64,000 bases of DNA, taken from positions 930,001-994,000 of the forward strand of contig CATNNA010000004.1 of assembly GCA_950106755.1 (NCBI GenBank), in the 5' to 3' direction. Below the pieces are notes generated by a model. It made no database searches. It saw only the letters and a program-made list of their open reading frames with translations, and was not told where the DNA came from. Positions 22,316 through 33,498 of this stretch are shown here, piece by piece. The position numbers and the translations under genes were made by a program. This DNA is from Climacium dendroides. Its lineage: Eukaryota > Streptophyta > Bryopsida > Hypnales > Climaciaceae. Position 1 is the first letter of the stretch, and each line of letters opens with the position of its first letter.

Positions 22316-23158
22316 GTAGCATTGGAGGGGCAAAGAGAGATCTTGCAAATGAGCTTGCGTCCTTTGATGCCTCCGCCACGGAGAAAATGGCTGAATATTG
22401 TCTTAGACCTGAACGGCGTGCTTTGCCAGAGCATGCCGAGGTCGTATGCTGATAAATTGAAGTCTGATAGGCTTGAAGACAACGTTCTTAGCCATCGATA
22501 CCCGACTGTCGTCGGATCGAAAGCAATATTCGCTAGACAAAATGTCAGGGAATTCTTGCGGCAAGTGTCGGAAATTGTGCATAGGGTCATTGTGTGGTCC
22601 ACCATGATGAAGCATAATGCAGAACCGATTGCTGGACACCTATTCAGCAATTGCAAGGCCCCCTTCGATATACTAGGCCAGGAGTAGTGTTCGAAGGTAG
22701 AAGTCACTCTTGGAAAGTTCTTCCATCGCAGAAACAAAGTATTCTGCTTGAAGATTTTTGAGGATGGCCTGTTCACCGTTCATAGTCAGGGCCCGTTCTT
22801 TAATGATCGGAATACCCTTCTCATTGATGATTCTCCTGAAAAGAGTATTTGCAATGATAATGGAAATGCCTTGTTCCTTGAGACTTGGAGTCATTCCAAG
22901 CGAAGGGACGACGTGCTCATGGGCGAGCTGCTCCTTTGGCTCTAGAGGTTGCATTCCAACTATCCGGACAACGGGATGCAACAATACGTCAATGAGAATC
23001 GGATCGGATTAGACCCACCCAGTCCTGATGACCATGCCCTCCAAGATATCATTGAGGGCATGAAAGAGTCTGCGAAGGTCATGAATTGCTCATACGAGCT
23101 TTCCGCAGTAGGTCTACGTGTAGAGACACGTCGCCGTAGAGTTTACACTTCGACTTAG
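22316..23158 (+). pseudogene. Exon 4 of the large transposon gene: FCP1/NIF-like HAD phosphatase domain
   Basis: The segment has the motif order of NLI-interacting-factor/FCP1-type HAD phosphatases, which in hosts act on phospho-Ser/Thr. Motif I is IVLDLNGVLC (Asp codon at 22,406). The second Asp of DxDxT is Asn and the Thr is Val; plant NIF-like proteins with DLNG are known. Motif II is VIVWSTMMKHNAEPI (~22,585). The C-terminal acidic motif is NTLLIDDSPEKS (~22,817). Two in-frame TAG codons (22,685-22,687 after ILGQE; 22,943-22,945 before RLHSNYPDN) interrupt an otherwise continuous, conserved reading frame that ends near 23,158. Both could derive from CAG (Gln). The domain call is strong. 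Whether the enzyme was ever active with the altered motif I is open. Confidence 0.75.
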
Positions 23159-23370
23159 AGTTTACACTTCCGTGCGATTGAGCATGCAGGTGTCCAGGCA
23201 TTTTGTACTATGTATTTCAAGTAAATGACCATTCTTTGTAATTAATATATGAAACCCTTTTTTTAGAAATCATCTTCTGGCTCAATGTTTAAGAATTTGT
23301 ATGCCCTCGAAGTGCTATTTGATTGATGTAGAAGGCAAGAATTGAGCTCATTAATAATTATTTAGTACAG

Positions 23371-24285
23371 GTCGAAGGTGTTCGCTTTTTGGGATCACTT
23401 GTGAAAAAAAAAATCACAAGGAGCTTCCTCTCTGGATCGGAAAAGGCACTATCGAGTGACTCCAAATCCGATGGTGGAAGTTGTGAAACGGCTCCCTTCT
23501 CTAAGCCCTACATGTTGCGTTCTGCCACTCATGCCGCGTCGGCTGCCATCGACTATTCAAAGGGGGATATTGAGGATGGCATTGTGGACAGCCCCCCGAG
23601 TCGTGGACTCGGAAGGACTCCTATCTGTTCTCCGTCGTCATTGAAGCGCACGTCCTCGAGTCACGGACGATCCACATCACCAACTTCGTGCATGGGCACT
23701 CCCACAAGTCGGAAACTAAAGCTCCCAGTCGACAACGTTGTAAGATATCCTCGGCTCGAGGATGACGTTCAAACTTCAACTCCGTTAGCATCTATCCCCA
23801 TTGTTGGAGTGGAATCAGATCCACTTCTAAAGGGAGATAAGAAGATTTTACTTCACAGGAAGGCTGTTTTGTTTTGTAAAACTTCGTTTGATGGTAATCC
23901 ATTACCTCATTTGAAGTCTCGAGGAGCAAGGCGAATGCCGTCATCGGATAGTCTTCTTCGACAAAGAATTGTTAGAGAGCAAAGACACAGTATGGGCTCA
24001 AAATCTACCGAGACTGTAGTTCTAGACCTAAACCCTAAACCGGTTCTACCAAGGCCGCCCCTCAAAGGTCCAAAATCTCATTCTGCTTTGGAGGTTCCCG
24101 AAAGCATCCGAAGGCCAAAGCGGAAAGCCAGGGCTACGCAGAGTTTGAATGCTTGGGATACTTCTGATAATCGAGGTCGGTCGCATTATCCTTTGAGGCA
24201 TGAGGATATCCTACGAGGGCTTGCAAAGGTGCAAGCAATGGAAGCAGCAAAGATTGATGGATTGGACATCCCCGAAAAAATATGA
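23371..24285 (+). CDS. Basic, Ser/Pro-rich C-terminal exon or separate protein of the transposon
   Basis: An open frame of about 300 residues begins at a good splice acceptor (TTTAGTACAG, ending 23,370) and ends with TGA at 24,283-24,285. It is Ser/Arg/Lys/Pro-rich, with KPYMLRSATHAASAA, SSSHGRSTSPTSCMGTPTS, RRPKRKARATQ and a C-terminal helix HEDILRGLAKVQAMEAAKID. There is no recognised domain; composition suggests a nucleic-acid-binding or disordered nuclear protein. It has no internal stops, unlike its neighbours. A palindrome variant (ATATCCTCGGCTCGAGGATGAC, 23,745-23,766) lies inside the coding sequence. It may be the last exon of the large gene: a donor such as CCGCA|GTAGGT near 23,110 would do, but I cannot settle the join. 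Confidence 0.5.
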   Translation, partial: VEGVRFLGSLVKKKITRSFLSGSEKALSSDSKSDGGSCETAPFSKPYMLRSATHAASAAIDYSKGDIEDGIVDSPPSRGLGRTPICSPSSLKRTSSSHGRSTSPTSCMGTPTSRKLKLPVDNVVRYPRLEDDVQTSTPLASIPIVGVESDPLLKGDKKILLHRKAVLFCKTSFDGNPLPHLKSRGARRMPSSDSLLRQRIVREQRHSMGSKSTETVVLDLNPKPVLPRPPLKGPKSHSALEVPESIRRPKRKARATQSLNAWDTSDNRGRSHYPLRHEDILRGLAKVQAMEAAKIDGLDIPEKI

Positions 24286-24825
24286 GAGAAAATGTGCACA
24301 TAAGTCAGACAAGTTTTAGAATCCATCCATTTTGTAGCCTCTTAATTTTACCATGAGTAGAATGATAATTGAATTGTAAGTACTCAGTGAAATTGAGTAT
24401 GTACAGACATATTGTAGTTACTATAAATAGATTAGCAAATATACAGAAATTAGAACACAGAGGATGTGCTACGACATGTAACTATGAAGAACTGTATTGT
24501 TTTCACATGGATTTGGAAAAATCATAAATAAACTCAATGATTTGTTCGTTTTCACTGTGAATGATCTAGTCTAATGCAAATGACACGGTTCCTCGAAGCT
24601 TCTTAACTTGGAGTGAACTCATTTGCTTGATTAACTTCCTTAAAAGCACCTTTAGAACCATCGCATTATTAAATTGATTGTCATCATATTAAATCACCAC
24701 TTCTATGCCTTTAGATGCAACTTCTTATTGATGTTGAAAAAATAGTTCTATTTATCATTGAGTTCAACAACTCTTCGTGAAATGGGGCTTTGGTTTTCAA
24801 TTTTTCAAGTTTCAAAATGACCATT
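24286..24825. other. 3' flank of the large gene, right end of the transposon
   Basis: AT-rich, no gene seen; probably the 3' untranslated region and terminator of the plus-strand gene. Confidence 0.4.
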
Positions 24826-24852
24826 TTGTCTCATTTTAACGAATAAGGCCTT
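24826..24852 (-). repeat. Right terminal inverted repeat of the 18.3-kb transposon
   Basis: Inverted copy of 6,509-6,535 with one mismatch. It is followed by the GTAT duplication at 24,853-24,856. The last seven codons of the RING frame on the minus strand are read from this repeat. Confidence 0.9.
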
Positions 24853-27800
24853 GTATTGTATCCCTCAAATTGCTTTATGACCTTTGGATCACGCTCAACC
24901 TCCACCAAGAGGTCATTTGGACCCTCTCTCCTCCATTCCTTCTCGGGAATTCGAAAGAACTTTTGGTACTGTGTGCTCCAATGTTCGCCCATGCTGCGAT
25001 AGAACAACTCTCGAGCCTCGTTGTTCTTAATTTCAAAGGCACGCAACTCAACCTCCACGTCAGACGTCATCCAAAAGAATTTATCTTTGGTGGAAAATGG
25101 GCCATTGCATAGCTCATATATTTGTGATCGAGCATCCCACTTCATTGGTTTTCCCCAATGCAAATAGTTCTGAAATTTGTATGGCTCTTGGTCAAGTGGA
25201 AGGTTCCATTGATTGTATTCGTGCCCCGTGGGCATACGGTGCAAAATCCCTAGCATTTCATACAACCTTAGACTTAGAGGAATACGGCACTCAGGACAAC
25301 GGCGTTGAAATTCCGCTGATCTTTGAATGCAAAACACATGGAATGTATGGCGACACTGTCCCAATGCTATAGCCCCTTCGGGCCCAAAACAACCTTGGCA
25401 AAGAGAACAATGACCCTCCAAGATGGGAGTATTTGGAAAACTTCCTAGCACAAGCTCCTTCTCGTGTTGTTGGAAGGGAACTGACAACGTGCCATAAAGG
25501 ACCCATCTTTCCTCTGCTTCCAAAGCCCAATCAATGTTCTCCGTATCATAGGTCTTTCCGTGGTTTAGCTGCTCATACATCCTATCCATGTTCCCCCAAA
25601 CCGTAAGTTTTAAATCAGGGTCCTTTCTTTCCTCCTCCAACTTCTCCACAAAACGCTCATAAGAACTCTTGACATTCTTGTATGCTATGTCCGATTGCAA
25701 TGCATACCTCAAGAGCCCGTTCATGAGTCCGGATGATACAGAGGAATGATCTTGTAGTTGCCGTGCCTACACCATCCACCGTAAATCCACATTTTCCATT
25801 GGAAGGATTTCACTTAGTACCCCTACTTGCATCATTCGTTTCATTGTTGATTCGGCTTCATTCTTTCCTCAAATTGCTAAGTCCAATTGATGCTTTAACT
25901 CTTCAACTTCAAGATTTTGTGACTGCATAGAAGCATCTTCAAATAAGGGAAAAACTATGGATTTAGGGCTCGGAATGCGATGTTGGAGTTCTACAATCCC
26001 ATCCACAGCTTTGCCCTCGTCAAGAGGAAGAGATAGTTGATCGCTCTCTTGTGTTGATTCACTTGCCTCCAACAACCCTGTTCTGCCAGGCGATTGTTGA
26101 CCTGCCTTCTCGTTCTGTAATGTCCACAATGTTTTGCGATGCTCTTCTAACATCTCTTCGCATGTCTTCAACTCCAACGCCAACTTCTCCTTCATGGCCT
26201 TGAGATTCTCATTCGTGGCCTTCAAATTCTCACTCGTGAGCTTCAAAGTCTTGTTATCTTTCTTGATACTCTCATAGTCATCACCCAAGGGCTTCGAGTT
26301 TGGGGTCTGCCTCCAATACAATGTGTTGTATTTGCTCTCCAATATCTCATACTTTGCCTTGAGGTCATCATGATCTTCTTTGGAGTAACGCACCTCCTTC
26401 AACTCCAAATTCTGTTGTTCCAAAAAAATTTTATGCTTAAGGTCTTCCAACTTCTCGTCTTATAGTTTGTTCGCAAACTCGACAAACTTTCTGAAAGCCA
26501 AAGCACCATGAAGAATGGATGGCGTCATTTTTGTAAATGTATCAGTTATTTGCGCAAGAGCAGGTGTCAATATAGCCACAACTCTAGTGTACATGATAGA
26601 GAATACGCCGTTCTAAATATCTCGCCAAATCTTGCTGTTGAATTGCCTGAAGTGGAGCTGCGTCCTTCATTTGTAGTGCCACCTTCATTAGGATTTCCCC
26701 CTATATTTGCAGGGCCACTTTTGTTTATAGTGCTCCCTTCATTTCCTCCATTTGTTGCTTCTCGATGAATTTCAAATTTATTCCATCAGAGGGAACACTA
26801 CAATAAGTTCTCCATCTCTTCTAGTGGAGGCATCTTCTATAGAGTCTTGAGATCCTCTGGACCCAACAAAGCTAGCAACGGATGATCTTGGATAATCGGG
26901 GTCTCTTCGTTGTTGTTCACAACAGCCTCATCCTAAGAGTCCATCCTTGCATCTGTCGGTTGAGTTGGAACCTCTTCATTTTGGTTTGGTGAAGTCCGAA
27001 TTGCATTTTCAGGTCTAGAAAGTAGGCTTAGTCTTCTCCTCGATTTAGGAGACGGAGGGACATAGAATATGATGTCTTGCGCTGTGTCGGCTAAAAATCG
27101 GTCAATCCAAACGTGGGCCTCCTTCACATCTTGAATGTCTTTTGTATCTTCAATGTCTTTTATAGGATCCTCTTCTTGGTGCTTTTGTGACATTGATGTA
27201 GATCCATGTTCTGTTGGCCAAGGGAGCTTCATTGCAACGTTGCTTTCTAGCACCCCTTCTAACACGTTTTGTGTAGAATTCACATCCGTCGGTGGAGTCA
27301 AAAAGACCTCTCCCTCCACATCGTCCACAAGACAAGTGCTTCCTTTTGTGGGGTCACCCATAAAAGTCGGTTCTACCGCCATTTTCTTTCCATTCACCAC
27401 TCCCGTACGACACACTTGGATTTCAAGAGGGATCTGAATTGATTCCACAGCGTCCTCTAAGGCTTTCTTTTTTTCACTTGCTTCAGGAAGTTGCGCCTTC
27501 GGAACAAACATATCAGGAATATGTTTCTGATGTTTGCCAATCGCAAGTGGCAATGTCGCTACCGTAGGATAAGTACTCCAATCCACCTTACGGCCCAATA
27601 TGAGTTCAACGTAAACCATGCCTGCCAAACTGTAGTTAATTTTGCCCTTGCTCATAGCCTTCTCTGGAAATAAGGCCTTCCACACCTCCATCGAACGGTG
27701 CACAAAATGTTCATTGAGGCAATTCAATGGTTTAAAACAATATTCACGAGTGTAAAGAGGATGACACTCTCGAGGCCACAACTTCCCAGTGTGATACATT

Positions 27801-27973
27801 TTCACGTATTTGCGGCACAATTTAGAGGTCCAATACCCCACATCCTTTTTCTCCCAACCCTTCTCAGCCTTGATGTTGACGTCATCCAAAATATCAAACC
27901 GTAGCTCATGACCAACACCCTTCGGTTTTGACTTCTTCTTGCCTTCAGCTGCAACACTATGAGCCCCCGCTAT
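24853..27973 (-). pseudogene. Split RING-finger protein with N-terminal Cys/WP domain and coiled coil
   Basis: One long reading frame on the minus strand. The start is probably the ATA at 27,971-27,973 (ATG mutated), because AGAHSVAAEGKKKSKPKG follows without an in-frame Met. The N-terminal domain (~27,850-27,500) has WTSKLCRKYVKMYHTGKLWP and NYSLAGMVYVELILG, and is related to the gene at 43,940. A Gly/Asn/Thr-rich linker follows, then a coiled coil (26,450-25,870). The RING finger at about 25,415-25,290 has HCSLC, QCRHTFHVFC and RCPECR (C-C...C-H-H-C...C-C), an E3-ligase-type zinc fold. A further ~150 residues end inside the transposon's inverted repeat. In-frame stops: TAG at 26,933, 26,837, 26,798 and 25,767, TGA at 26,786 and 25,869, TAA at 26,460, plus one frameshift near 26,580. 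It is a dead, repeat-family gene; the C-terminal piece is at 5,999-6,508. Confidence 0.72.
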
Positions 27974-28246
27974 GACTGCTTGAGTGTTGAGTACTCACTT
28001 GCAATTTTAGAATGGAAATTTCCAATATATAATCCCCGTTCTCCCGAAATATATAATGTGCTTCAATGTCTCCAAGCGTATATAAGTAACCAAGGAACAA
28101 AATCCAATGTAATATAATCAAAATATGACCCCTACTCCTCACCACATAGGAGCAACTAGCGCGTGAAGCAATAGTAGCACATTCGACATGGCAATGATTC
28201 CCAAATGGAAGAGTGGAAGTGAGAAAATCTAAGTTGGCTGTCTGCC

Positions 28247-28495
28247 AATATACCCGTCCGCTCCCAGACCTAAAAGAGGCTCGGGATTGGACCTGTCCCA
28301 GACCATGCAGACGTGGCCCGAGCCGGCGGACTGGCGGACGAACCTGCCCTAGCCGCCGCCGCAGCGGACAGGCGGACGGCAGATGACCCGACTGCATCCG
28401 CCCTGTCTGCCCGACCGCCTTATCTACCCCATCCGCCCGACCGCCCCGTCCGCCCCGTTCGCCCCATCCGCCTAGTCCGTCGCCTAGTATTTTGA
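28247..28495 (-). promoter_or_regulatory. GTCCGC array and TATA box upstream of the split RING gene
   Basis: On the minus strand, dense GGGCGG, GCGGAC, GTCCGC and CCGTCC words (28,495-28,255) are followed by GGGTATATTGG (TATA at 28,252-28,247), about 275 bases before the presumed start codon. The layout matches the array-plus-TATA regions at 43,535, 46,195 and 47,885 on the plus strand. The array changes strand bias at about 28,385, making it partly palindromic. Confidence 0.55.
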
Positions 28496-30814
28496 GGCGT
28501 CCAAATTTTTCCTATATTGGCATGAGACATAGGATTCTTCTTGTCCACCTTTACTTACAATTAGATTTTTTTGGTCAATTAAAGTTTCAACATCCTATGC
28601 TTTTGCCATTAATCCAAAAAATAAAAAATAGACAAGTTATAATCAGATTTTAAATAAGCATTTAGAGATCTTTGAAGTTTATAGTGAGATCCTAAACTCT
28701 AAACCCTAAAACCCTCAACTCTTAGTCTCCTACATTTCAGATTACGCCATTGTTTTGAGCAAATTGTAAATTTGTAATATTCATTTGAAATTGTATGCAT
28801 ACAAATTTTAACTAGACATAAAGGATATCATTTTTTAATTTATTTTTCCATCATGTAGGATATTTCAAAGGGAAAGAAAAAAACAAGAACATGATCAAAA
28901 TTAGTGATGAAGTGAAACGTTATAATTTACAATTGACCGAATTGAGAGGGTGCCACAATCACAACAATTACTTGAAGGGGTTTGGTTTTGGTTTTGGTTT
29001 TGAACCTCATGGACAATTTTCATTGACTTCAAGGTGTTTTGTACATATGGACTTATGGAGAAGCCAAAAATGTATATAACTTATGCATGTCACACACTTC
29101 AACGTCATGTTTGTATTGTATTTTGTAATGCCCTTTTTTGATTAGGATTGTTTTAAAAGTAAGGGCATGCAAAGAGTGTAAGACTTCACAACATTTCTAG
29201 AATTAGTGGAACTCTAAAACCCTATTGTAATGAGAAAAACATTATAATCTTCTAATCCATAAAAGATATGTTTTGGGGTGTTTTTTTGTTTTTTTTGTTT
29301 TTTTTGTTTTTTTTCCTGGAGAATTTGAAATGTGAAGCAATAAAACATATTTAGTTTCCATTTGTATAAGTTCTTCCTTTATCTAAATAATTGTACATCA
29401 TGTCCATCTTTTAGGGGCTTAAAAATTTAGAAATCATTCATGAAACATTGAGAAAAGACTTCCCCACTTGACGTGCAACAAAACACATGTGTGTTGGTTC
29501 TTTCCATTTGTTCAATAAAAAACAAACATATGTGTTGTTGCTAATTCCATGCTCATTGCTCGACTTCCTTATCCCCTAAAGGACCATTGTTCATTCGGGG
29601 GACAAATGGGATTTAGGGGAGATTTTTTCACTTCTCATGAAGATGGAAAACATGATAAGCTAAGTGCCCAAAAATCAAAGTTCTGCCTAAATAAGCTCAA
29701 AACAATGGTCAAGGGGTAGCAAAAAAGATTTGGAAAAATGCCAAATAAAAAAGAAATTGAATTTCTATTCTCATAGTTAATTTTCTTTCCTATTTAGTAT
29801 TTAGGAAGCTTTAATTCATTTAATTAAATTTGTTACGCAAAAGTTATAGACATTCTTGTAAAATTGGGCAATTAAAGCATCTTTGTAAAAAAAATAACTC
29901 ACAAGATTCATTTGTGAATGCAATTTTTTCATTTTTCCAATTTTCTATGTATGCCCACAAAATTAAGTTTTTTTGAATTTTTGTTTTTTCCTTAGATTCT
30001 CAACTCAATTCTCTACTATAATGATTTAAAGCTCAAAATTCTATAGTGCAAAAATTTGAAGTTAAAAATGTTCAAAGTCAAAAATGTAGTTTTCGCATTT
30101 ACAAAGTGGTCTTGGTACCATACGTTGAGGTCAGGTTCGTCAGAGCCAAAACGAAATAGTTTCTTTTTTAATTGAATTATCTTTCATTAATTGAATTTTG
30201 AATTTTCAAGATTTCATATATTTCGATTGGGAATATTTAGTTAATTGTAGCTATGGTCCTCCTTTAATACGGAATTGCAAGCTCAATATGACACAAGGCA
30301 TCACAATATCTTGCTTTGGGAGGCTAAATTCAAGACATACTTTTCAAAATCTTGTTTTATTCAAGCTAAATCAAGCCTTATTGCGATGAAGGCCTTAATG
30401 CAAGGAAGGCTAGTAATCCATTTTAGGCTCCAATTTAAATCACCATGATTTCTGAAGCCAAAATTAAGTCTTCACAAGTACAGCTTACAATAAGGTAATC
30501 AAGCTTTACAAGTAAGGCTTTATAGCATAGTTTTCTATGTATAGAATATTATTTTTTATTATTTTTTATTGTTCTTTTTATTTTTTAAACACATTGACAA
30601 TATTGGTTTTCATTTTTCATCATTTATCGAGATCTTTTTTGAGATTTCAATTTGTTTTCATCAATATTTTTTGAGATTTCAACTTATGTACTATTATAAA
30701 TTCTGAAAATTTCACTACATGTCATATTTATTTTATTTTTTAATTAATTTTTAACGAATCTGACCCGAGCGTAGGGTATTCTAAGTGATGAACCTCAATA
30801 TGCTAGAAAAATTG
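28496..30814. other. AT-rich spacer
   Basis: No gene, RNA or long repeat is recognised. There are T-rich runs near 29,285-29,320. Short open frames (28,891-29,079; 30,198-30,389) have no protein-like features. Confidence 0.5.
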
Positions 30815-30850
30815 CCCGTCCGCTGTCCACTCGTCCGCTGTCGCAACCTA
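30815..30850. repeat. Short CCGTCCGC cluster at the left edge of the TCCGGA block
   Basis: Three CGTCCGCTGTC-like words in 36 bases. A longer array of the same kind (43,535) borders the other side of the TCCGGA-rich block. Confidence 0.55.
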
Positions 30851-31094
30851 ACTTTTTGATTTTTCTCTCTATCGTGTTTTGTAACACGGAATCCAGATTA
30901 AGTAGACCCGGATTAGCACAGAAGGGAAGGAAAAGCCAAGAGCTAGAAAGACTAGAAACATAAGCCTTGAATAAACCGGATTATGGAGCGGAACGGATAT
31001 CAAAAACGAATCCGGTCTAGTCCCATAACCAGAGGAACGGATCCAGGATTCGCGTCCGGAAAATCGGAAAAAAGTAATGATTAGGTTTTTGGGG

Positions 31095-31102
31095 TATAAA
31101 AG
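31095..31102 (+). promoter_or_regulatory. TATA box of gag-like element A
   Basis: TATAAAAG in a GGGG-flanked context, about 450 bases before the conserved coding region of copy A. Confidence 0.55.
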
Positions 31103-31496
31103 AGACTATTTTAGGGCTTGGCTGTCATTTGCACCTAAGAGCACCAGCGTACTTGGCGCGCTCTCAGTGTTTTTAGTTTGTGTCTACAAATTGAGTGTGT
31201 TTGTGTGTGAATTGTGCAAGGTCTGAGAGTTGTGAGTGAGCGCGTTTGTTTTCTTTACACGGGCACAGGGATTAGAGAAGAATTGGGTGCGCGAGCGGGG
31301 TTGAAATTGAGAGAGAGAGAGAGCACCGTGAGACTTGTGTATTGAGCGATTCGGTTGAGACCGAGGAGTGTGTGTGAGGAAACGGGACGTGCGACTAGGA
31401 GAGAAGAGAGGTAGGGATCTAAAAGAGAGACGAATGCCATAGTTAAAGCACAGACGAAATCAAGTACAGACGAGCGCTTAGAGGATAGAAATCAGA

Positions 31497-33162
31497 GTGA
31501 GGAAGGTGGCTCCTTTAGAGCCCAATAGTGAGTGGGAGAGAGTCGAATTGATGGAGGACCTCTCCACCATGGGGTGCGCAGGGTTCCTGGGGAAACCCTG
31601 GGGGTTTCAAAGCGAGGCAATAGTTAGGGAGCTCATCGAAGGAGCCCCTAACCAATTCGACAACACTATCCGACCGGCTCCGCCTATGTGGACCAGGGAG
31701 ATCTGGAGGAAAGTTTACGACCTGGAGGAAGGCGGCGCGGAACAGGCCAGCCGGAAGGAAGACTACGTACGCGGAAAGTTCCGGGGAGCAGCTAATCCCA
31801 AGGACAGGTACGCCATCGAGGACTGTGTCAATGTGCGGCACAGACGACTACTGGAATTCTTGGTTCCAATCCTACATCCGAAAAAACCCACCCGGGTGAC
31901 TTCCACACTCGAAAACGCAATCTTTGGAGCCTTGAGCGGAGAGAAGCGGATGGATTGGGCGGCATTCATTCAGACATTGGTGAATGTCTTAGTTTCAAAT
32001 GTGGGAAAGAGTAGGGCTATTCCACCTATACAAGAATCAGAGTCTCCTAACGTCAGAGGAGAACAAGGAATGGAGGGCTTAGATGGCTCTCTGGACGTGC
32101 GGTGGATCGGATGAAAAATCCGAGATGGAACCGGATAGCCCGGAACCGGAGGAGAAGGGTGAGAACCCTAAAAAGAGGAATTGGGCAGAAGAGGAAGAGG
32201 AGGAAGATGACATTCCTCTCAACCGAAGGATGAAAAAGACGCCCAGTCTAAGGGGGGCTCCTTCGGGGCTTCGGAAGGATAAGGGACCGGAACTAGTAGA
32301 ACCGGTCATCCCAAAGAAGTAGGAACCGGTGGAAGTGGTCAAGCTGAGACCCGTTCCATCGTCCCAGTTGTTGGACCTGACGGGTCCATACAACGATCTA
32401 ATCTGGATTCTCAATGCAGTGAGAGCGGATTAGGAAGTGAAGACCACGACGCTTCGTGAGGTGGCAGATTTGGTAGGAAGCGCTCCGACCAGTTCTCTAC
32501 CGGAAGCTGTGGCGAATTGCATCAACAATCTGGACGAAGTGAAGGAGTTGGAGGGTAGATTGCTGAAGTAGAATATCAACCAGCGGGAGACAAACAAGTA
32601 GATGGTTCGGTTGCGAGGAGTGATCCAAAGCTACCGGAAGGACTTGGATGCTAGTTGCGATCAAGTAAAGGCAACAATGTCTCTACAGGAGGAGACCAGG
32701 ACTGCAATCAACCGGATGACAGCAGTAGTAGGGGCATCCAGTGAGGTAATGGCAAAGGCCAAATTGTTTGATGAGGGGGTACATAAGGATCAGAAACCTT
32801 CAGGTACCCGCATTGCTCGCATCTTGGCTGACTTTGCCGGGGAGTTAGAAGAAGCAATGAAGGAATTCCGGAAGGATGCAAAGGGATTAGAAGATACTGT
32901 CCGAAAATTCCAGAGTGGGTTAGTCTCTTTATCCGGGATTTCGATCCCGGATGAGTTCGATGAGGTAGAGATATTGGAAGGGAAGTTCAAAAGTCCAATA
33001 TCGAAGGAGGCCGGAAGGACTTCCACTTCAGAGGCCCCACAGACGACGACAGGAGTAACTTCTCCTATAGAACCGGAACGAGTTTCGGAAGGGGGAGATA
33101 AGAGTAGAAATTTGACTAAGCTCTCCTCCATAGCTACTTCAGATAGTGGTGGACCCCCTTAG
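31497..33162 (+). pseudogene. Gag-like coiled-coil protein, copy A
   Basis: The first domain (31,550-31,990) has TMGCAGFLGKPWGF, MWTREIWRKVYDLEE, GAANPKDRYAIEDC and RHRRLLEFLVPILHP followed by KPTRVT. The same ordered motifs recur in copies B (38,621) and C (39,293). After a +1 frameshift (~32,080) comes an acidic segment with KKRNWAEEEEEEDD, then a long coiled coil (32,600-32,950) with MVRLRGVIQSYRKDLDASCD and LADFAGELEEAMKEF. No ATG precedes the conserved start (the first usable Met is at 31,551), so the start codon appears lost. Four in-frame TAG codons (32,320; 32,431; 32,569; 32,599) interrupt the second half; after each the same frame continues. The family is unknown to me. Position beside LTRs and the gag-like architecture suggest a retroelement structural protein. 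Confidence 0.6.
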
Positions 33163-33498
33163 GAGGGATAGGTAGTTAGAAATTAGAAAATAGGAAATTT
33201 TGTTAGATCGGACCTTACTCCGGAAAGTTAGGAAAAGTTCAGTGTGGAAATCCGGAATCCGGAAACGGATCAATAATATAAGAAGTAGGTGCGAAAAATA
33301 TAAAAAAATAAAAAAAAATTATAGTTAGAGCGTGATTTTTGGACCAGATAGCTTGAATTAGGAAATAAGCGTTTCGGCACAACCCGTAACCGGAACTTAT
33401 CCAGATCCGGAATCCGGACTCATTCGGAACACAGGAACCTACCGTATAGGTCTCGTAGCTATGGAAGTAGGATACTGTTAATACAACAGACCTGTAGC
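33163..33498. other. TCCGGA-rich spacer after copy A
   Basis: Non-coding, rich in CCGGA words; bounded on the right by the LTR edge TGTAG at 33,499. Confidence 0.4.

Larger units (their letters stand above)
6509..24852. mobile_element. 18.3-kb DNA transposon with 27-bp terminal inverted repeats
   Basis: The ends are inverted copies of AAGGCCTTATTC followed by A or G and TTAAAATGAGACAA (6,509-6,535 and 24,826-24,852, one mismatch in 27), with GTAT on both outer sides. Cargo is two divergent transcription units. On the left and minus strand is a transposase-like protein with the GHTHEDID signature (6,955-9,839). On the right and plus strand is a spliced gene (17,069-24,285) with ParB-like, methyltransferase-like and FCP1/NIF HAD-like parts. 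The 7-kb centre and the introns hold palindromic repeats. Coding on both sides carries stops and frameshifts, so this copy is probably dead. I do not recognise it as a described superfamily. Element boundaries are directly seen; the gene functions are inferred from motifs. Confidence 0.88.

Noticed and set aside
5440..28495. A single 23-kb element bounded by the GGACGG array at 5.4 kb and the CCGTCC array at 28.4 kb
   Set aside because: The real ends with terminal repeats and target duplication lie at 6,509 and 24,852; the arrays belong to the flanking, interrupted gene region.
28891..29079. Small ORF in the AT-rich spacer
   Set aside because: Short, low-complexity, no start context or conserved motif.
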